Origin: Guptibacillus hwajinpoensis
GTDB lineage: Bacteria; Bacillota; Bacilli; Bacillales; Guptibacillaceae
DNA: 64,000 nucleotides
NCBI RefSeq assembly: GCF_001039475.1
Contig: NZ_LELK01000004.1
Span: 371,055-435,054 of the forward strand
Direction: 5' to 3'
In this document: in pieces, positions 7,711 through 15,958 of the stretch
Layout of the letters: each line of letters begins with the position of its first letter
Position numbering within the stretch: the first letter of the stretch is position 1
The notes under the pieces: generated by a model
Database searches by the model: none
What the model saw: only the letters and a program-made list of their open reading frames with translations
What the model was told of the DNA's origin: nothing
Program-made: the position numbers and the translations under genes

Positions 7711-7817
7711 TTCTTTTTAATTTCCCACAAAAAGTCAAAACGGAAGACTTTATAAGGAAATTAAAGTAAAATAGAGTGTGAATTGAGATAATCGCAGTTC
7801 CCCTTAGAAATTTAAAC

Positions 7818-7845
7818 TTGTATTTTGTATAGAATACACTATAAT
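7818..7845 (+). promoter_or_regulatory. Sigma-A promoter of the first CpsC/CpsD operon
   Basis: -35 TTGTAT (7818-7823), 16-bp spacer, perfect -10 TATAAT (7840-7845). The expected start near 7852 is immediately before the palindrome at 7854, so a protein bound there would block initiation. Confidence 0.75.
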
Positions 7846-7853
7846 AACATTAA

Positions 7854-7869
7854 GTTCATTAAAAAGAAC
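7854..7869. promoter_or_regulatory. SinR-like operator 1
   Basis: GTTCATTAAAAAGAAC, a 16-bp GTTC-N8-GAAC palindrome eight bases after the -10 box. One of seven such sites in the exopolysaccharide locus. It resembles the SinR half-site GTTCTYT of B. subtilis. Confidence 0.65.
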
Positions 7870-7941
7870 AGATAGGTATTTTATAAAGTATTTGGGGGAG
7901 TTATAGATAGCAAAAGAGTCAGTATTGTTGTTTATCTAGGT

Positions 7942-7957
7942 GTTCGTTTTAAAGTAC
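7942..7957. promoter_or_regulatory. SinR-like operator 2
   Basis: GTTCGTTTTAAAGTAC, same 16-bp layout with one base changed in the right arm, 88 bp downstream of operator 1 in the same leader. Two spaced sites would allow cooperative repression. Confidence 0.6.
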
Positions 7958-8000
7958 AGACGAATTCCTACAAGTCTAATTCATTGGGATGGAGGCTGTA

Positions 8001-8753
8001 ATGGAAGAGAAATTGAATTTAAGAGATTTGTATAAGATGGTTAAAAAGAATTTGGTTATGATTGTTCTTATTGCAATTGTAGCAATGGTCATTAGTGGTG
8101 TTGTTTCGAAGTATGCCATAACGCCTGTTTACCAATCTTCAACGCAAATTCTTGTGAATCAAGCTGACTCAGATAACATTTTCGATGTGAACGTAGTGAA
8201 ATCTAACATTGAATTGATTAATACGTATAGCGTCATCATTAAAAGTCCTCTAATCCTTGAAAAGGTGATTACTGAACTTGATCTGAATCGTGATTTCGAT
8301 ACGATTTATGAGCAGGTTACAGTAAGCAGTCAGGAAAATTCTCAGGTAGTTGTTGTCACTGTAGAAGATGAAGATCCAAAAACAGCAGTGAACATCTCAA
8401 ATTCAATTACGAAAGTATTTGAAGATCAAATTAAGAAATTCATGAAGGTGGATAACGTTAATGTCCTGTATCCTGCAAAGTTAAAAGCAGATCCGAAACC
8501 AATTAAACCTCAACCACTCCTGAATATTATTGTCGCAGGACTTGCTGGTGCTTTTATTGGAATTGGCATTGCCTTTACGAGAGAGTATTTTGATAATACG
8601 ATCAAAACAGAAGCAGATATTGAGAGCAAACTTGGGCTACCGACCCTTGGTGCAATTACAAAGATTAAAGAAACCACAACACCTCAACAAATAGCCCAAA
8701 TGAAAACGAAAGCAAAGAAAAAAGAAGTAGGAGGGAAGATGATTGGCTCTTAA
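8001..8753 (+). CDS. CpsC/Wzz-like polysaccharide co-polymerase and kinase adaptor, module 1
   Basis: 250 residues from the ATG at 8001, which follows GGAGG at proper distance. Two membrane helices flank an outer domain: residues about 20-40 (VMIVLIAIVAMVISGVV) and about 175-195 (LLNIIVAGLAGAFIGIGIAF). PVYQSSTQILVNQ is the Wzz domain block. In Firmicutes this protein sets chain length and activates the partner BY-kinase through its cytoplasmic tail. It overlaps the kinase gene by 11 bp. A paralogous module is at 27154-28582. Confidence 0.9.
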   Translation: MEEKLNLRDLYKMVKKNLVMIVLIAIVAMVISGVVSKYAITPVYQSSTQILVNQADSDNIFDVNVVKSNIELINTYSVIIKSPLILEKVITELDLNRDFDTIYEQVTVSSQENSQVVVVTVEDEDPKTAVNISNSITKVFEDQIKKFMKVDNVNVLYPAKLKADPKPIKPQPLLNIIVAGLAGAFIGIGIAFTREYFDNTIKTEADIESKLGLPTLGAITKIKETTTPQQIAQMKTKAKKKEVGGKMIGS

Positions 8754-9435
8754 TAAACCGAAGATGAAAAGAAACCAAATGTTGGTCACCCACCTTAATC
8801 CGAAGTCTCCTGTAGCTGAGCAATATCGAACGATTCGCACAAACATTCAATTTGCTTCGATCAATGAACAAATCCAAACGTATATGGTAACCTCTCCAAT
8901 GGCTGGAGAAGGGAAGACAACAACGATTACGAATCTTGCTGTTGTGATGGCTCAACAGGAGAAGAAAGTGTTGATTATTGATGCTGATACGAGAAAGCCT
9001 TCTGTGCATTACGCTTTCCAACGAAATAACATCAAAGGCGTTACAAATGTCTTAACCGGTCAACTTTCTTTAAAAGGAGCCGTTATTCCAACAGCAGTGC
9101 CAAATCTCGATATTCTAGCAAGCGGTCCAATTCCACCAAATCCATCTGAGTTACTTGCTTCTCCACAAATGGAGCAACTTCTGAAAGAAGCCTGTCGACA
9201 CTACGATATTGTTCTTGTTGACACTCCGCCTGTTCTTATTGTTTCCGATGCACAAATCATGGCAAACCGTTGCCAAGGCTCGATTCTAGTCGTGAATAGC
9301 GGTAAAACGGAGTCTGACTCTGCTAATCAAGCGAAGGACGCCCTCATTCATGCGAAGGCGAAGTTATTAGGTGTCGTTCTAAATCGCAAGAACAAACGTC
9401 GAGATAAAACATTCTATTACTACGGACGTCAGTAG
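8743..9435 (+). CDS. CpsD/YwqD-like bacterial tyrosine kinase, module 1
   Basis: 230 residues from a TTG start inside the end of the CpsC-like gene, preceded by GTAGGAGGGA. Walker A GEGKTTT, Walker A' VLIIDADTRKPS and Walker B IVLVDTPP mark a BY-kinase. The C-terminus carries the autophosphorylated tyrosine cluster (FYYYGRQ). It phosphorylates itself and polysaccharide enzymes, and its phosphorylation cycle governs chain assembly. The PHP phosphatase at 26146 is the likely opposing enzyme. Confidence 0.93.
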   Translation: MALNKPKMKRNQMLVTHLNPKSPVAEQYRTIRTNIQFASINEQIQTYMVTSPMAGEGKTTTITNLAVVMAQQEKKVLIIDADTRKPSVHYAFQRNNIKGVTNVLTGQLSLKGAVIPTAVPNLDILASGPIPPNPSELLASPQMEQLLKEACRHYDIVLVDTPPVLIVSDAQIMANRCQGSILVVNSGKTESDSANQAKDALIHAKAKLLGVVLNRKNKRRDKTFYYYGRQ

Positions 9436-9460
9436 CAACGTTCTTTCTTTTGGTGATATC

Positions 9461-9476
9461 GTTCTTTTTAAAGAAC
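9461..9476. promoter_or_regulatory. SinR-like operator 3
   Basis: GTTCTTTTTAAAGAAC, seven-base arms GTTCTTT/AAAGAAC around TT, the closest match of all to the SinR consensus. It lies between the kinase gene and manC. Further half-sites (GTTCTTT at 9440, AAAGAAC at 9492) flank it. Confidence 0.7.
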
Positions 9477-9533
9477 TTTGTCGAATCATAAAAAGAACGA
9501 TTGATATATTCCAACATCGAAAGGGTTGAGATT

Positions 9534-10913
9534 ATGAAGCTTGTGTTGTTATCTGGAGGATCGGGTAAGCGATTATGGCCACTATCGAATGATTCACGCT
9601 CGAAACAATTCCTTAAAGTGCTGAAGAATGAACATGGAGAAATGGAATCAATGGTTCAGCGTGTTTGGAAACAGCTTAAAGCCGTTGATCTAGACCAATC
9701 CGCTTTCGTAGCAACGAGCAAAAGTCAGGTTGATATGATTCAGAACCAACTTGGGGGGGAGGTTCCTCTCATCATTGAGCCGGAACGGAGAGACACGTTT
9801 CCTGCAATTGCTCTAGCAGCAACCTATTTATATTCAATGGCTGGTGCTAGTTTAAATGAGGTCATTGGCGTTCTTCCAGTTGATCCTTATGTGCACAATA
9901 ATTTTTTCAAGAAAGTAAAGGAACTGGAAGACGTATTGATGACATCTGATGCTGATCTTGCCTTGCTTGGGGTGGAGCCTACATATCCTTCTTCAAAGTA
10001 TGGATATATCATTCCAGAGCTCCCACAGCATCCTGGAACAAGCGGACTCACTGTTAGTCATTTTAAAGAAAAACCGAGCGAAGAGGATGCAGAAGGATTA
10101 ATGAAACAGAAAGCACTGTGGAATTGTGGTGTATTTGCTTTCAAACTCGATTACATCATCAATTTACTTGTTCAGAAAGGGTTACCGATTCATTATGAAG
10201 AGTTAACCAAGCAATACGGGCGCTTAATGAAAACAAGCTTTGATTATGAAGTTGTGGAGAAAACAAAGAAAATTGTAGCTCTACCTTATGCAGGGAGCTG
10301 GAAGGACCTTGGAACGTGGAATACGCTCACAGAAGAAATGTCGACTACGCAGATTGGCAAAGGAAAGCTCTGTGACAAGTCAACAAACACCCACATCATT
10401 AATGAGCTTGATATTCCTGTCACCGTCCTTGGCATTGAAAACGCAGTTGTAGCCGTTAGTCCAGATGGAATTCTTGTAACGGATAAACAGTCGAGTCCAA
10501 ATGTGAAGAATCTCATTAAAGATCTTGTGCAACGACCAATGTTTGAAGAACGAAGGTGGGGCTGGTACAGAGTACTCGATCATGTTAAATATGCTGAAGG
10601 TGATGAAGTTCTTACGAAGCGAATCGGAGTATTCAAAGGTAAGAACATTAGCTACCAGCTTCATACGAGACGAAGTGAAGTGTGGACAATTCTTAAAGGC
10701 GAAGGACTGTTTGCACTAAATGGTGAAATTCGATTTGTTAAAGCGGGCGATGTTCTGCAAGTACCAGTTGGTAGCAAGCATGGAATCAAAGCATTGACTG
10801 ACCTAGAATTAATTGAAGTTCAGACCGGGTCAGAGCTAATTGAAGGAGATATTGAGCGTTTTTTCCTTACATGGGATGAGATTGAGGCTCACTGTGCCTT
10901 TGCGAGTAAATAA
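9534..10913 (+). CDS. manC: Mannose-1-phosphate guanylyltransferase with C-terminal cupin (ManC type)
   Basis: About 459 residues from the ATG at 9534; the upstream TTG frame extension is unlikely. LLSGGSGKRLWPLS is the nucleotidyltransferase signature. The C-terminal third is a cupin isomerase-like domain (about 350-450) with GEGLFALNGE and VPVGSKHGIKAL. Makes GDP-mannose from GTP and mannose-1-phosphate; the cupin may isomerise fructose-6-phosphate to mannose-6-phosphate. It feeds Gmd and Fcl at 22.3-24.3 kb, so the product sugar is GDP-fucose. No phosphomannomutase is seen nearby. Confidence 0.9.
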   Translation: MKLVLLSGGSGKRLWPLSNDSRSKQFLKVLKNEHGEMESMVQRVWKQLKAVDLDQSAFVATSKSQVDMIQNQLGGEVPLIIEPERRDTFPAIALAATYLYSMAGASLNEVIGVLPVDPYVHNNFFKKVKELEDVLMTSDADLALLGVEPTYPSSKYGYIIPELPQHPGTSGLTVSHFKEKPSEEDAEGLMKQKALWNCGVFAFKLDYIINLLVQKGLPIHYEELTKQYGRLMKTSFDYEVVEKTKKIVALPYAGSWKDLGTWNTLTEEMSTTQIGKGKLCDKSTNTHIINELDIPVTVLGIENAVVAVSPDGILVTDKQSSPNVKNLIKDLVQRPMFEERRWGWYRVLDHVKYAEGDEVLTKRIGVFKGKNISYQLHTRRSEVWTILKGEGLFALNGEIRFVKAGDVLQVPVGSKHGIKALTDLELIEVQTGSELIEGDIERFFLTWDEIEAHCAFASK

Positions 10914-10931
10914 AAGATATTGCACCCTATC

Positions 10932-10947
10932 GTTCTTTAATAAGAAC
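10932..10947. promoter_or_regulatory. SinR-like operator 4
   Basis: GTTCTTTAATAAGAAC, a 16-bp palindrome 18 bp after manC and 55 bp before the sugar transferase start. Confidence 0.65.
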
Positions 10948-11001
10948 GAATCCAAGGCTAACGAGACAGAATAATAATAACGATTGGAGGATGATGGTTC
11001 A

Positions 11002-11688
11002 GTGTCAAAGTCTAATTTAGAGATAGAAGCAGTTAAATCATATCCAGCTTCCGAACCGGTAACTCCAAGTCAATTATCAGCTGGATACTATGCAGCCAAG
11101 CGCGTAATGGATATTGTAGCTGCCCTGATAGCCCTTCTTCTTCTCTCTCCTCTAATGGCTATCATAATGGTCATCTCTATCTTTGACAGAGGTCCAATTT
11201 TCTTTAAACAGCAGCGGTTTGGGAAGGACGGCGTGCCTTTCTCTATTTACAAATTCCGTTCAATGGTAACTGATGCAGAACAAGTATTGAAGAAGGATGA
11301 GACGCTTTACCAGAAATACGTCACCAATAACTTTAAGCTCGAACCTGATGAAGATCCCCGTATTACGAAATTGGGACGTTTTCTTAGAAAAACGAGCTTA
11401 GATGAAATCCCTCAATTAATCAATGTGTTAAAAGGCGACATGAGTCTTGTTGGTCCTAGACCAATTGTGAACGAAGAGCTTCAGCAATACGGAAACAAAC
11501 AAAGAGTCTTTCTTTCAGTCAAGCCAGGTATGACCGGATACTGGCAAATAAGTGGAAGAAGTGCAGTTGGTTATCCAGAGCGTATTGATGTGGAACTATT
11601 CTATGTGTACAACCAGTCGATCAAGATGGATATCAAAATTATCATTGGAACGTTTTCGGCAGTATTGAAAAAGAGAGGTGCTTACTAA
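11002..11688 (+). CDS. Undecaprenyl-phosphate sugar-1-phosphate transferase (initiating)
   Basis: About 228 residues from GTG at 11002 with GGAGG eleven bases upstream. One N-terminal helix (VMDIVAALIALLLLSPLMAI) is followed by the bacterial sugar transferase domain: FKQQRFGKDGVPFSIYKFRS, FLRKTSLDEIPQLINVLKGD, LVGPRP and PGMTGYWQISGRS. It starts repeat-unit synthesis by moving a sugar-1-phosphate onto undecaprenyl phosphate at the inner face of the membrane. The specific sugar (Gal or Glc) cannot be read from sequence. Confidence 0.9.
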   Translation: MSKSNLEIEAVKSYPASEPVTPSQLSAGYYAAKRVMDIVAALIALLLLSPLMAIIMVISIFDRGPIFFKQQRFGKDGVPFSIYKFRSMVTDAEQVLKKDETLYQKYVTNNFKLEPDEDPRITKLGRFLRKTSLDEIPQLINVLKGDMSLVGPRPIVNEELQQYGNKQRVFLSVKPGMTGYWQISGRSAVGYPERIDVELFYVYNQSIKMDIKIIIGTFSAVLKKRGAY

Positions 11689-11745
11689 GGAACGGAATGC
11701 TTCTCATTTAGCGAGAGGCAAATTTGAAATGGGGGATGGATCGTT

Positions 11746-12498
11746 ATGAAAGGAATTATTCTAGCTGGAGGAACTGGTTCACGTCTTTACCCGTTAACGA
11801 AAGTGACGAATAAACACTTATTACCCGTTGGGAAATTTCCTATGATCTATCATTCGATTTACAAGCTGAAAGAAGCTGGAATCGAAGACATCTTAATCGT
11901 TACGGGACGAGAGCATATGGGTGATGTGGTGAATTTACTTGGGAGCGGGGCAGAATTTGATGTTAGCTTAACGTATCGCGTTCAAGATGAAGCAGGTGGA
12001 ATTGCGGAAGCATTAGGTTTGGCGAAGACATTTACTCATCATGAACCGATGGTCGTGATCCTTGGAGATAATATATTTCAAGATAATATTGCTCCTTATG
12101 TTGAGAGTTATAAAGATCAGGGTCTTGGCGCAAAGCTGTTGGTTTCAGAAGTAGATGATCCTGAACGCTTTGGCGTCCCTGAAATCGTTGGAGACTTTAT
12201 CGTTTCAATTGAAGAGAAACCACTGGTTCCGAAATCTCGTTATGCTGTGACTGGGATTTATATGTTCGATTCAACTGTGTTCGATATCATCGATACGCTA
12301 ATTCCATCGGCGAGAGGGGAGCTTGAAATTACGGATGTAAACAATGCGTATATTGCAAAGGGAGCTCTAACCTTTAATAAGCTCGAAGGATATTGGACAG
12401 ATGCTGGTACACACTCCTCACTTGCAAGAGCGAACCTCCTTGTTCAGGATATTGATTTTAGCCCACTATTTAGTAAAGAAACTGCTCTTATTAAATAA
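11746..12498 (+). CDS. Glucose-1-phosphate thymidylyltransferase, SpsI-like short form
   Basis: 250 residues. GIILAGGTGSRLYPLTKVTN is the pyrophosphorylase signature; VILGDNIFQDN binds the metal, and EITDVNNAYI follows. It is shorter than classical RmlA (~290) and in length and wording is like SpsI of the B. subtilis spore polysaccharide operon. It makes dTDP-glucose, the entry to dTDP-rhamnose. RmlB and RmlC partners are not in this window. GGGGGATGG lies upstream of the ATG. Confidence 0.88.
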   Translation: MKGIILAGGTGSRLYPLTKVTNKHLLPVGKFPMIYHSIYKLKEAGIEDILIVTGREHMGDVVNLLGSGAEFDVSLTYRVQDEAGGIAEALGLAKTFTHHEPMVVILGDNIFQDNIAPYVESYKDQGLGAKLLVSEVDDPERFGVPEIVGDFIVSIEEKPLVPKSRYAVTGIYMFDSTVFDIIDTLIPSARGELEITDVNNAYIAKGALTFNKLEGYWTDAGTHSSLARANLLVQDIDFSPLFSKETALIK

Positions 12499-12519
12499 GG
12501 ATAACGGAGGAATAGCAAG

Positions 12520-12585
12520 ATGAGACTATGGAGCGCGAAGGTTGGCCACCAAACGGTCATTTTCAGTGATTGCGTCCAATGGTGA
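12520..12585 (+). CDS. 21-codon leader ORF upstream of the RmlD-like gene
   Basis: ATG at 12520 has GGAGG nine bases upstream, the best ribosome site in this junction. It encodes 21 residues starting MRLWSAKVGHQ and ends with TGA at 12583-12585, overlapping an ATG (TGATG) in the RmlD frame. RmlD itself has no good ribosome site, so translation of the leader may feed it. An alternative is a frameshifted original start of rmlD. Confidence 0.45.
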   Translation: MRLWSAKVGHQTVIFSDCVQW

Positions 12586-13484
12586 TGGAGTCTAGAGGTG
12601 GTGCAACCAAGGAAGCCAACTCGATTACAAAGAAGCTGATGATTATTGGAGCTGGTGGTCAGGTAGGATTAGAGTTTGTTCGATTGCTGAAAGGGTCATC
12701 GCATCAGGTTTTTTCGTATACAAGGGAAGATCTCGATATCACTGATTATGAGAAAGTTTCGAACCTACTTAATCACGTCAGACCCGATGTGATTGTAAAC
12801 TGTGCAGCTTTTACAAGTGTTGACGAAGCGGAGAGGGAACAAGATCGTGCATTCCAAATAAATGCTCATGCTACGAAATGGTTGGCTGAGGAGACAAGGC
12901 GCATTAATGCAAGCCTTGTCTTTCTTAGTACAAACTATGTGTTCAATGGGGAAGCGGATCTACCATACTCAGAAGATGATAGAGAAGATCCGATCAATGC
13001 ATATGGACGTAGCAAACTAGCAGGAGAAGAATTCGTTCGGCAAACATTGAACAACTATTTCATTATCCGAACGTCTTGGGTGTACGGATGGTCAGGACAG
13101 AACTATTTCTTGAACTTCCTAGATGCGACGGAAACGAAAGAGACAATTGGGGTTGTGGATGTTCAAATAAGTAGCCCGACCTATACGGAAGATCTCGTTC
13201 ATATCGTTATGAAACTGGTTGAGACAGATCAGTTTGGAACCTACCATGTAACAAATAGAGGTTCTTGCTCACGATATGAATTTGCTAAAGCCATTTTGGA
13301 TATAGGGGCAATAAGTTCGAAGCTAGAGAAGATTGCGCCAGACTATCAAATGGCAAGCAGACCGGCATATTCCGTACTAAAACATAAGCGGCTGAATCAG
13401 GCAGGCATGACACCGCGACATTGGAAAGAAGCGTTAGTCGCCTGTATGACAGTTGAAAGTGAGGATCATGATGGTGAATTCTAA
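12585..13484 (+). CDS. dTDP-4-dehydrorhamnose reductase, RmlD/SpsK-like
   Basis: About 299 residues. Rossmann motif IIGAGGQVGLEFVRLL, STNYVFNGEADLPYSEDD and YGRSKLAGE with the catalytic Tyr-x3-Lys are RmlD/SDR-family features. Reduces dTDP-4-keto-L-rhamnose to dTDP-rhamnose. There are 18 extra residues before the usual N-terminus, and in-frame starts at 12570, 12579 and 12585 are all possible; I chose 12585 because it overlaps the stop of a well-initiated leader ORF. The stop overlaps the next glycosyltransferase gene. Confidence 0.85.
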   Translation: MESRGGATKEANSITKKLMIIGAGGQVGLEFVRLLKGSSHQVFSYTREDLDITDYEKVSNLLNHVRPDVIVNCAAFTSVDEAEREQDRAFQINAHATKWLAEETRRINASLVFLSTNYVFNGEADLPYSEDDREDPINAYGRSKLAGEEFVRQTLNNYFIIRTSWVYGWSGQNYFLNFLDATETKETIGVVDVQISSPTYTEDLVHIVMKLVETDQFGTYHVTNRGSCSRYEFAKAILDIGAISSKLEKIAPDYQMASRPAYSVLKHKRLNQAGMTPRHWKEALVACMTVESEDHDGEF

Positions 13485-14424
13485 AAAGCGCTCTGTGGCG
13501 ATTATTCTATTAAATTGGAATAGCTACGATGATACATCTCAATGCCTCTTGTCTCTAGGGGAGCTGAAGTATGACCCGTTTCATGTGTACATTGTTGATA
13601 ATCAATCGGGTGATGATTCTTATCAGAAACTTATAAACGACTATGATGCAGGGGCATATCCAATCGGTGTTACGTTTATTCAGTCTGGCGGGAACCTCGG
13701 ATTTGCTGGAGGGAACAACAAAGGAATCAAGCAAGCTTATGAAGATGGCCATGATTATATTTGGCTACTAAATAACGATACAACAATTGATTCGAATGCT
13801 CTGCATCCACTAGTAGAGGTTATTGATCGAGATGAAAAGGTGGGGATTGTCGGTTCGAAGATTTACTTCTCAGATACAGGATTGCTTTGGTTCGCTGGAG
13901 GCGAAGTGAACTGTTATTCTGGTTCAACTCATCATATTGGATATAAAGAAAGAGACATAGGGCAATATGATGAGATTAAGAGTGTGAAATACATTGTAGG
14001 CTGCAGCCTCCTATTCAGAAGAGAACTGGTTGAATCGGTCGGTTATCTTGAGGAAGATTATTTTCTATATTACGAAGACACCGATTGGAACATTCGAGCT
14101 GGGAGGTTAGGTTGGAAGATTCTCTACGTTCCAGATTCAATTGTTTACCATAAGATATCCAGTGCGTCTTCTTCAAGAGAAGTAGCGCCATTTTTTGCGT
14201 ATTACAACATCCGAAATGCATACCTCATGATTTTAAGGAATGAGGGGAGAGGCCTTGCTAGAATTAGTGCATTTATGAATGTTCTCTGGCGGGTGTTTGA
14301 GTACCATGTACGGGTTGTTGTGAAGAATCAGGATAGCAAGAGACGGCGTAGCAATCTCATTATGTTAGGGGCGCTTGATGGCTTTCGTGAACGATCCGGT
14401 AAAAAAGAATTTCAGATAAAATAG
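13468..14424 (+). CDS. Family 2 glycosyltransferase (rhamnosyltransferase-like)
   Basis: About 318 residues, GT-A fold. SVAIILLNWNSYDDTSQCL at the N-terminus and VYIVDNQSGDDS bind nucleotide sugar; GGNLGFAGGNNKGI is typical of the WbbL/rhamnosyltransferase subgroup; YIWLLNNDTTID carries the DxD-like metal motif; EDYFLYYEDTDWNIRA is the conserved acceptor block. Cytoplasmic, building the repeat unit. It overlaps the RmlD-like gene by 17 bp, supporting rhamnose as donor sugar. Confidence 0.9.
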   Translation: MMVNSKKRSVAIILLNWNSYDDTSQCLLSLGELKYDPFHVYIVDNQSGDDSYQKLINDYDAGAYPIGVTFIQSGGNLGFAGGNNKGIKQAYEDGHDYIWLLNNDTTIDSNALHPLVEVIDRDEKVGIVGSKIYFSDTGLLWFAGGEVNCYSGSTHHIGYKERDIGQYDEIKSVKYIVGCSLLFRRELVESVGYLEEDYFLYYEDTDWNIRAGRLGWKILYVPDSIVYHKISSASSSREVAPFFAYYNIRNAYLMILRNEGRGLARISAFMNVLWRVFEYHVRVVVKNQDSKRRRSNLIMLGALDGFRERSGKKEFQIK

Positions 14425-14456
14425 GAGAACGGCAGTGGAGAGGAGCACCGGGATTA

Positions 14457-15761
14457 ATGAAGAAACTGTTAATTGCAAGTGTTATCGCCTTTATGCTTGT
14501 TGTAGCTGGGTTAGTCTTTATTCAATTTGATGATGTTCAGCGTACGACACCTGTTAATGCGGATAATACTTCAGATGAGTTTGTTGAACCAGATCGAATC
14601 AATGTGAAGGAGTACGGTGCGAAAGGCGATGGCGTAACGGATGATACTGTAGCGATTAGAAAGGCTCTTAAAGATGGCGCGTATTTGTTTTTTCCTGCAG
14701 GAACGTATCTTGTGACACAATCCTTTGAAGTCGACAAACACAAAATTCATGGCTCAGGGATGGCGAATACAGTTATTATGAGCAATGCTGATGCGCCAAT
14801 TTTTAAAGTCGTTGGATCAAATAGTGATATACGAGATCTAACACTTCAGTATGAGGATTGGTACCAGGACGAACATCCTGAGCGAAATGCGATTGTGTTT
14901 GAAGGTGAAGTTGGGCACTCGAGCTTTGAGAATCTTAAGCTCGTTTCAGTTTATCGCGGTTTCTATGTGCTGCCTTCTAGTAAAGAAACAAATCATGCGT
15001 TCTCATTAAATCTTCGTAATATTTATGTATTCAATTATGCAAAAAACGCTCTACATTTCGCCCCTTCTACAGGTGGTCTTTCGGGCAGCGTCATGGAGAA
15101 CATTTATACTCATAACGGAACTCGCGACGATCGATACGAAGAGAAAGTGGTACCTTATTACTTTGATAATTTATCTGAGCTAACCCTTATCCAAGTTAAT
15201 GCCGAGTGGTCAGATATCACGACAGCTTTTAGCTTGAATAACAGCAGAAATGTCGTCATTATAAGTCCTCATATTGAGGGAACCGATTTGTTTGAAGAAG
15301 GATCATATTTCGATATTCATAACTCTAACGTTAAAGTGATGGGAAATGATTTCATTAATAACGTGATTCATTCAGATAGCTCCATTTTTAGAGTGTATGG
15401 AAATTCCAACCTCTCTGTTGATGGTGTCCATACAAGGGACACAGTCCAGGAAGGTGGCACACTATCCATATTTGAAACGGTAGGGGAAGAAGACAATTCT
15501 GCAACTATCGAACGGTTCATTGGGGATGTGGAGAAGATAGGGGATTTTAATAAGTTAGTAAACAGTGATGGCACACCGATCCTCAAGCGATACAACGACC
15601 AGAATTTCTATGAGAAACTTGGTGTGCAGTATGAAAGTAAACTCCCTAATCCAACAGAGGAAATGCGAGGGAGGATCATCTTAATTCAGAACGGCCAAAC
15701 AGATGAACTTTATATATGTATTAAAGAAGGATCCCTATACAAATGGAAAAAGATTGAGTAA
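14457..15761 (+). CDS. Membrane-anchored beta-helix protein, pectate lyase superfamily
   Basis: 434 residues. A hydrophobic N-terminus (about residues 4-22) acts as signal or anchor. INVKEYGAKGDGVTDDTVAI at about 48 is the classic start of the pectate_lyase_3 / GH28-like right-handed beta-helix, and YLFFPAGTYLV follows. Within polysaccharide operons such proteins cut or trim the nascent polymer outside the membrane. The exact chemistry (lyase or hydrolase) and substrate are not readable from sequence. Confidence 0.85.
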   Translation: MKKLLIASVIAFMLVVAGLVFIQFDDVQRTTPVNADNTSDEFVEPDRINVKEYGAKGDGVTDDTVAIRKALKDGAYLFFPAGTYLVTQSFEVDKHKIHGSGMANTVIMSNADAPIFKVVGSNSDIRDLTLQYEDWYQDEHPERNAIVFEGEVGHSSFENLKLVSVYRGFYVLPSSKETNHAFSLNLRNIYVFNYAKNALHFAPSTGGLSGSVMENIYTHNGTRDDRYEEKVVPYYFDNLSELTLIQVNAEWSDITTAFSLNNSRNVVIISPHIEGTDLFEEGSYFDIHNSNVKVMGNDFINNVIHSDSSIFRVYGNSNLSVDGVHTRDTVQEGGTLSIFETVGEEDNSATIERFIGDVEKIGDFNKLVNSDGTPILKRYNDQNFYEKLGVQYESKLPNPTEEMRGRIILIQNGQTDELYICIKEGSLYKWKKIE

Positions 15762-15768
15762 GAAGTTC

Positions 15769-15784
15769 GTTCGATATAAAGTAC
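15769..15784. promoter_or_regulatory. SinR-like operator 5
   Basis: GTTCGATATAAAGTAC, same 16-bp layout with GTAC right arm, eight bases after the beta-helix gene stop and 135 bp before operator 6. Confidence 0.55.
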
Positions 15785-15865
15785 ATTTGGTTGATAATAT
15801 AAGAATATGTGAGATAAAAGAAGGAAATGGCATGTTATTCCAACTAAATGGTCTTTTTTAATGGT

Positions 15866-15893
15866 TTGTCATTTATAACATTATTAGTATAAT
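15866..15893 (+). promoter_or_regulatory. Sigma-A promoter of the Wzy-Wzx-GT operon
   Basis: -35 TTGTCA (15866-15871), 16-bp spacer, perfect -10 TATAAT (15888-15893). The SinR-like operator at 15904 covers the expected start, the same geometry as the promoter at 7818. Confidence 0.75.
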
Positions 15894-15903
15894 ATGCGTA
15901 ATC

Positions 15904-15919
15904 GTTCAATATAAAGAAC
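15904..15919. promoter_or_regulatory. SinR-like operator 6
   Basis: GTTCAATATAAAGAAC, ten bases past a perfect -10 box and 40 bp before the polymerase start codon. Confidence 0.65.
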
Positions 15920-15958
15920 AAAACAAGTGAGTTGCATGAATAAGAGGAGGCGAAGAAG

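Noticed and set aside
8665-9021. 118-codon minus-strand frame over the CpsC/CpsD junction
   Set aside because: Antisense to two well-supported genes; composition is typical of a reverse-frame shadow.
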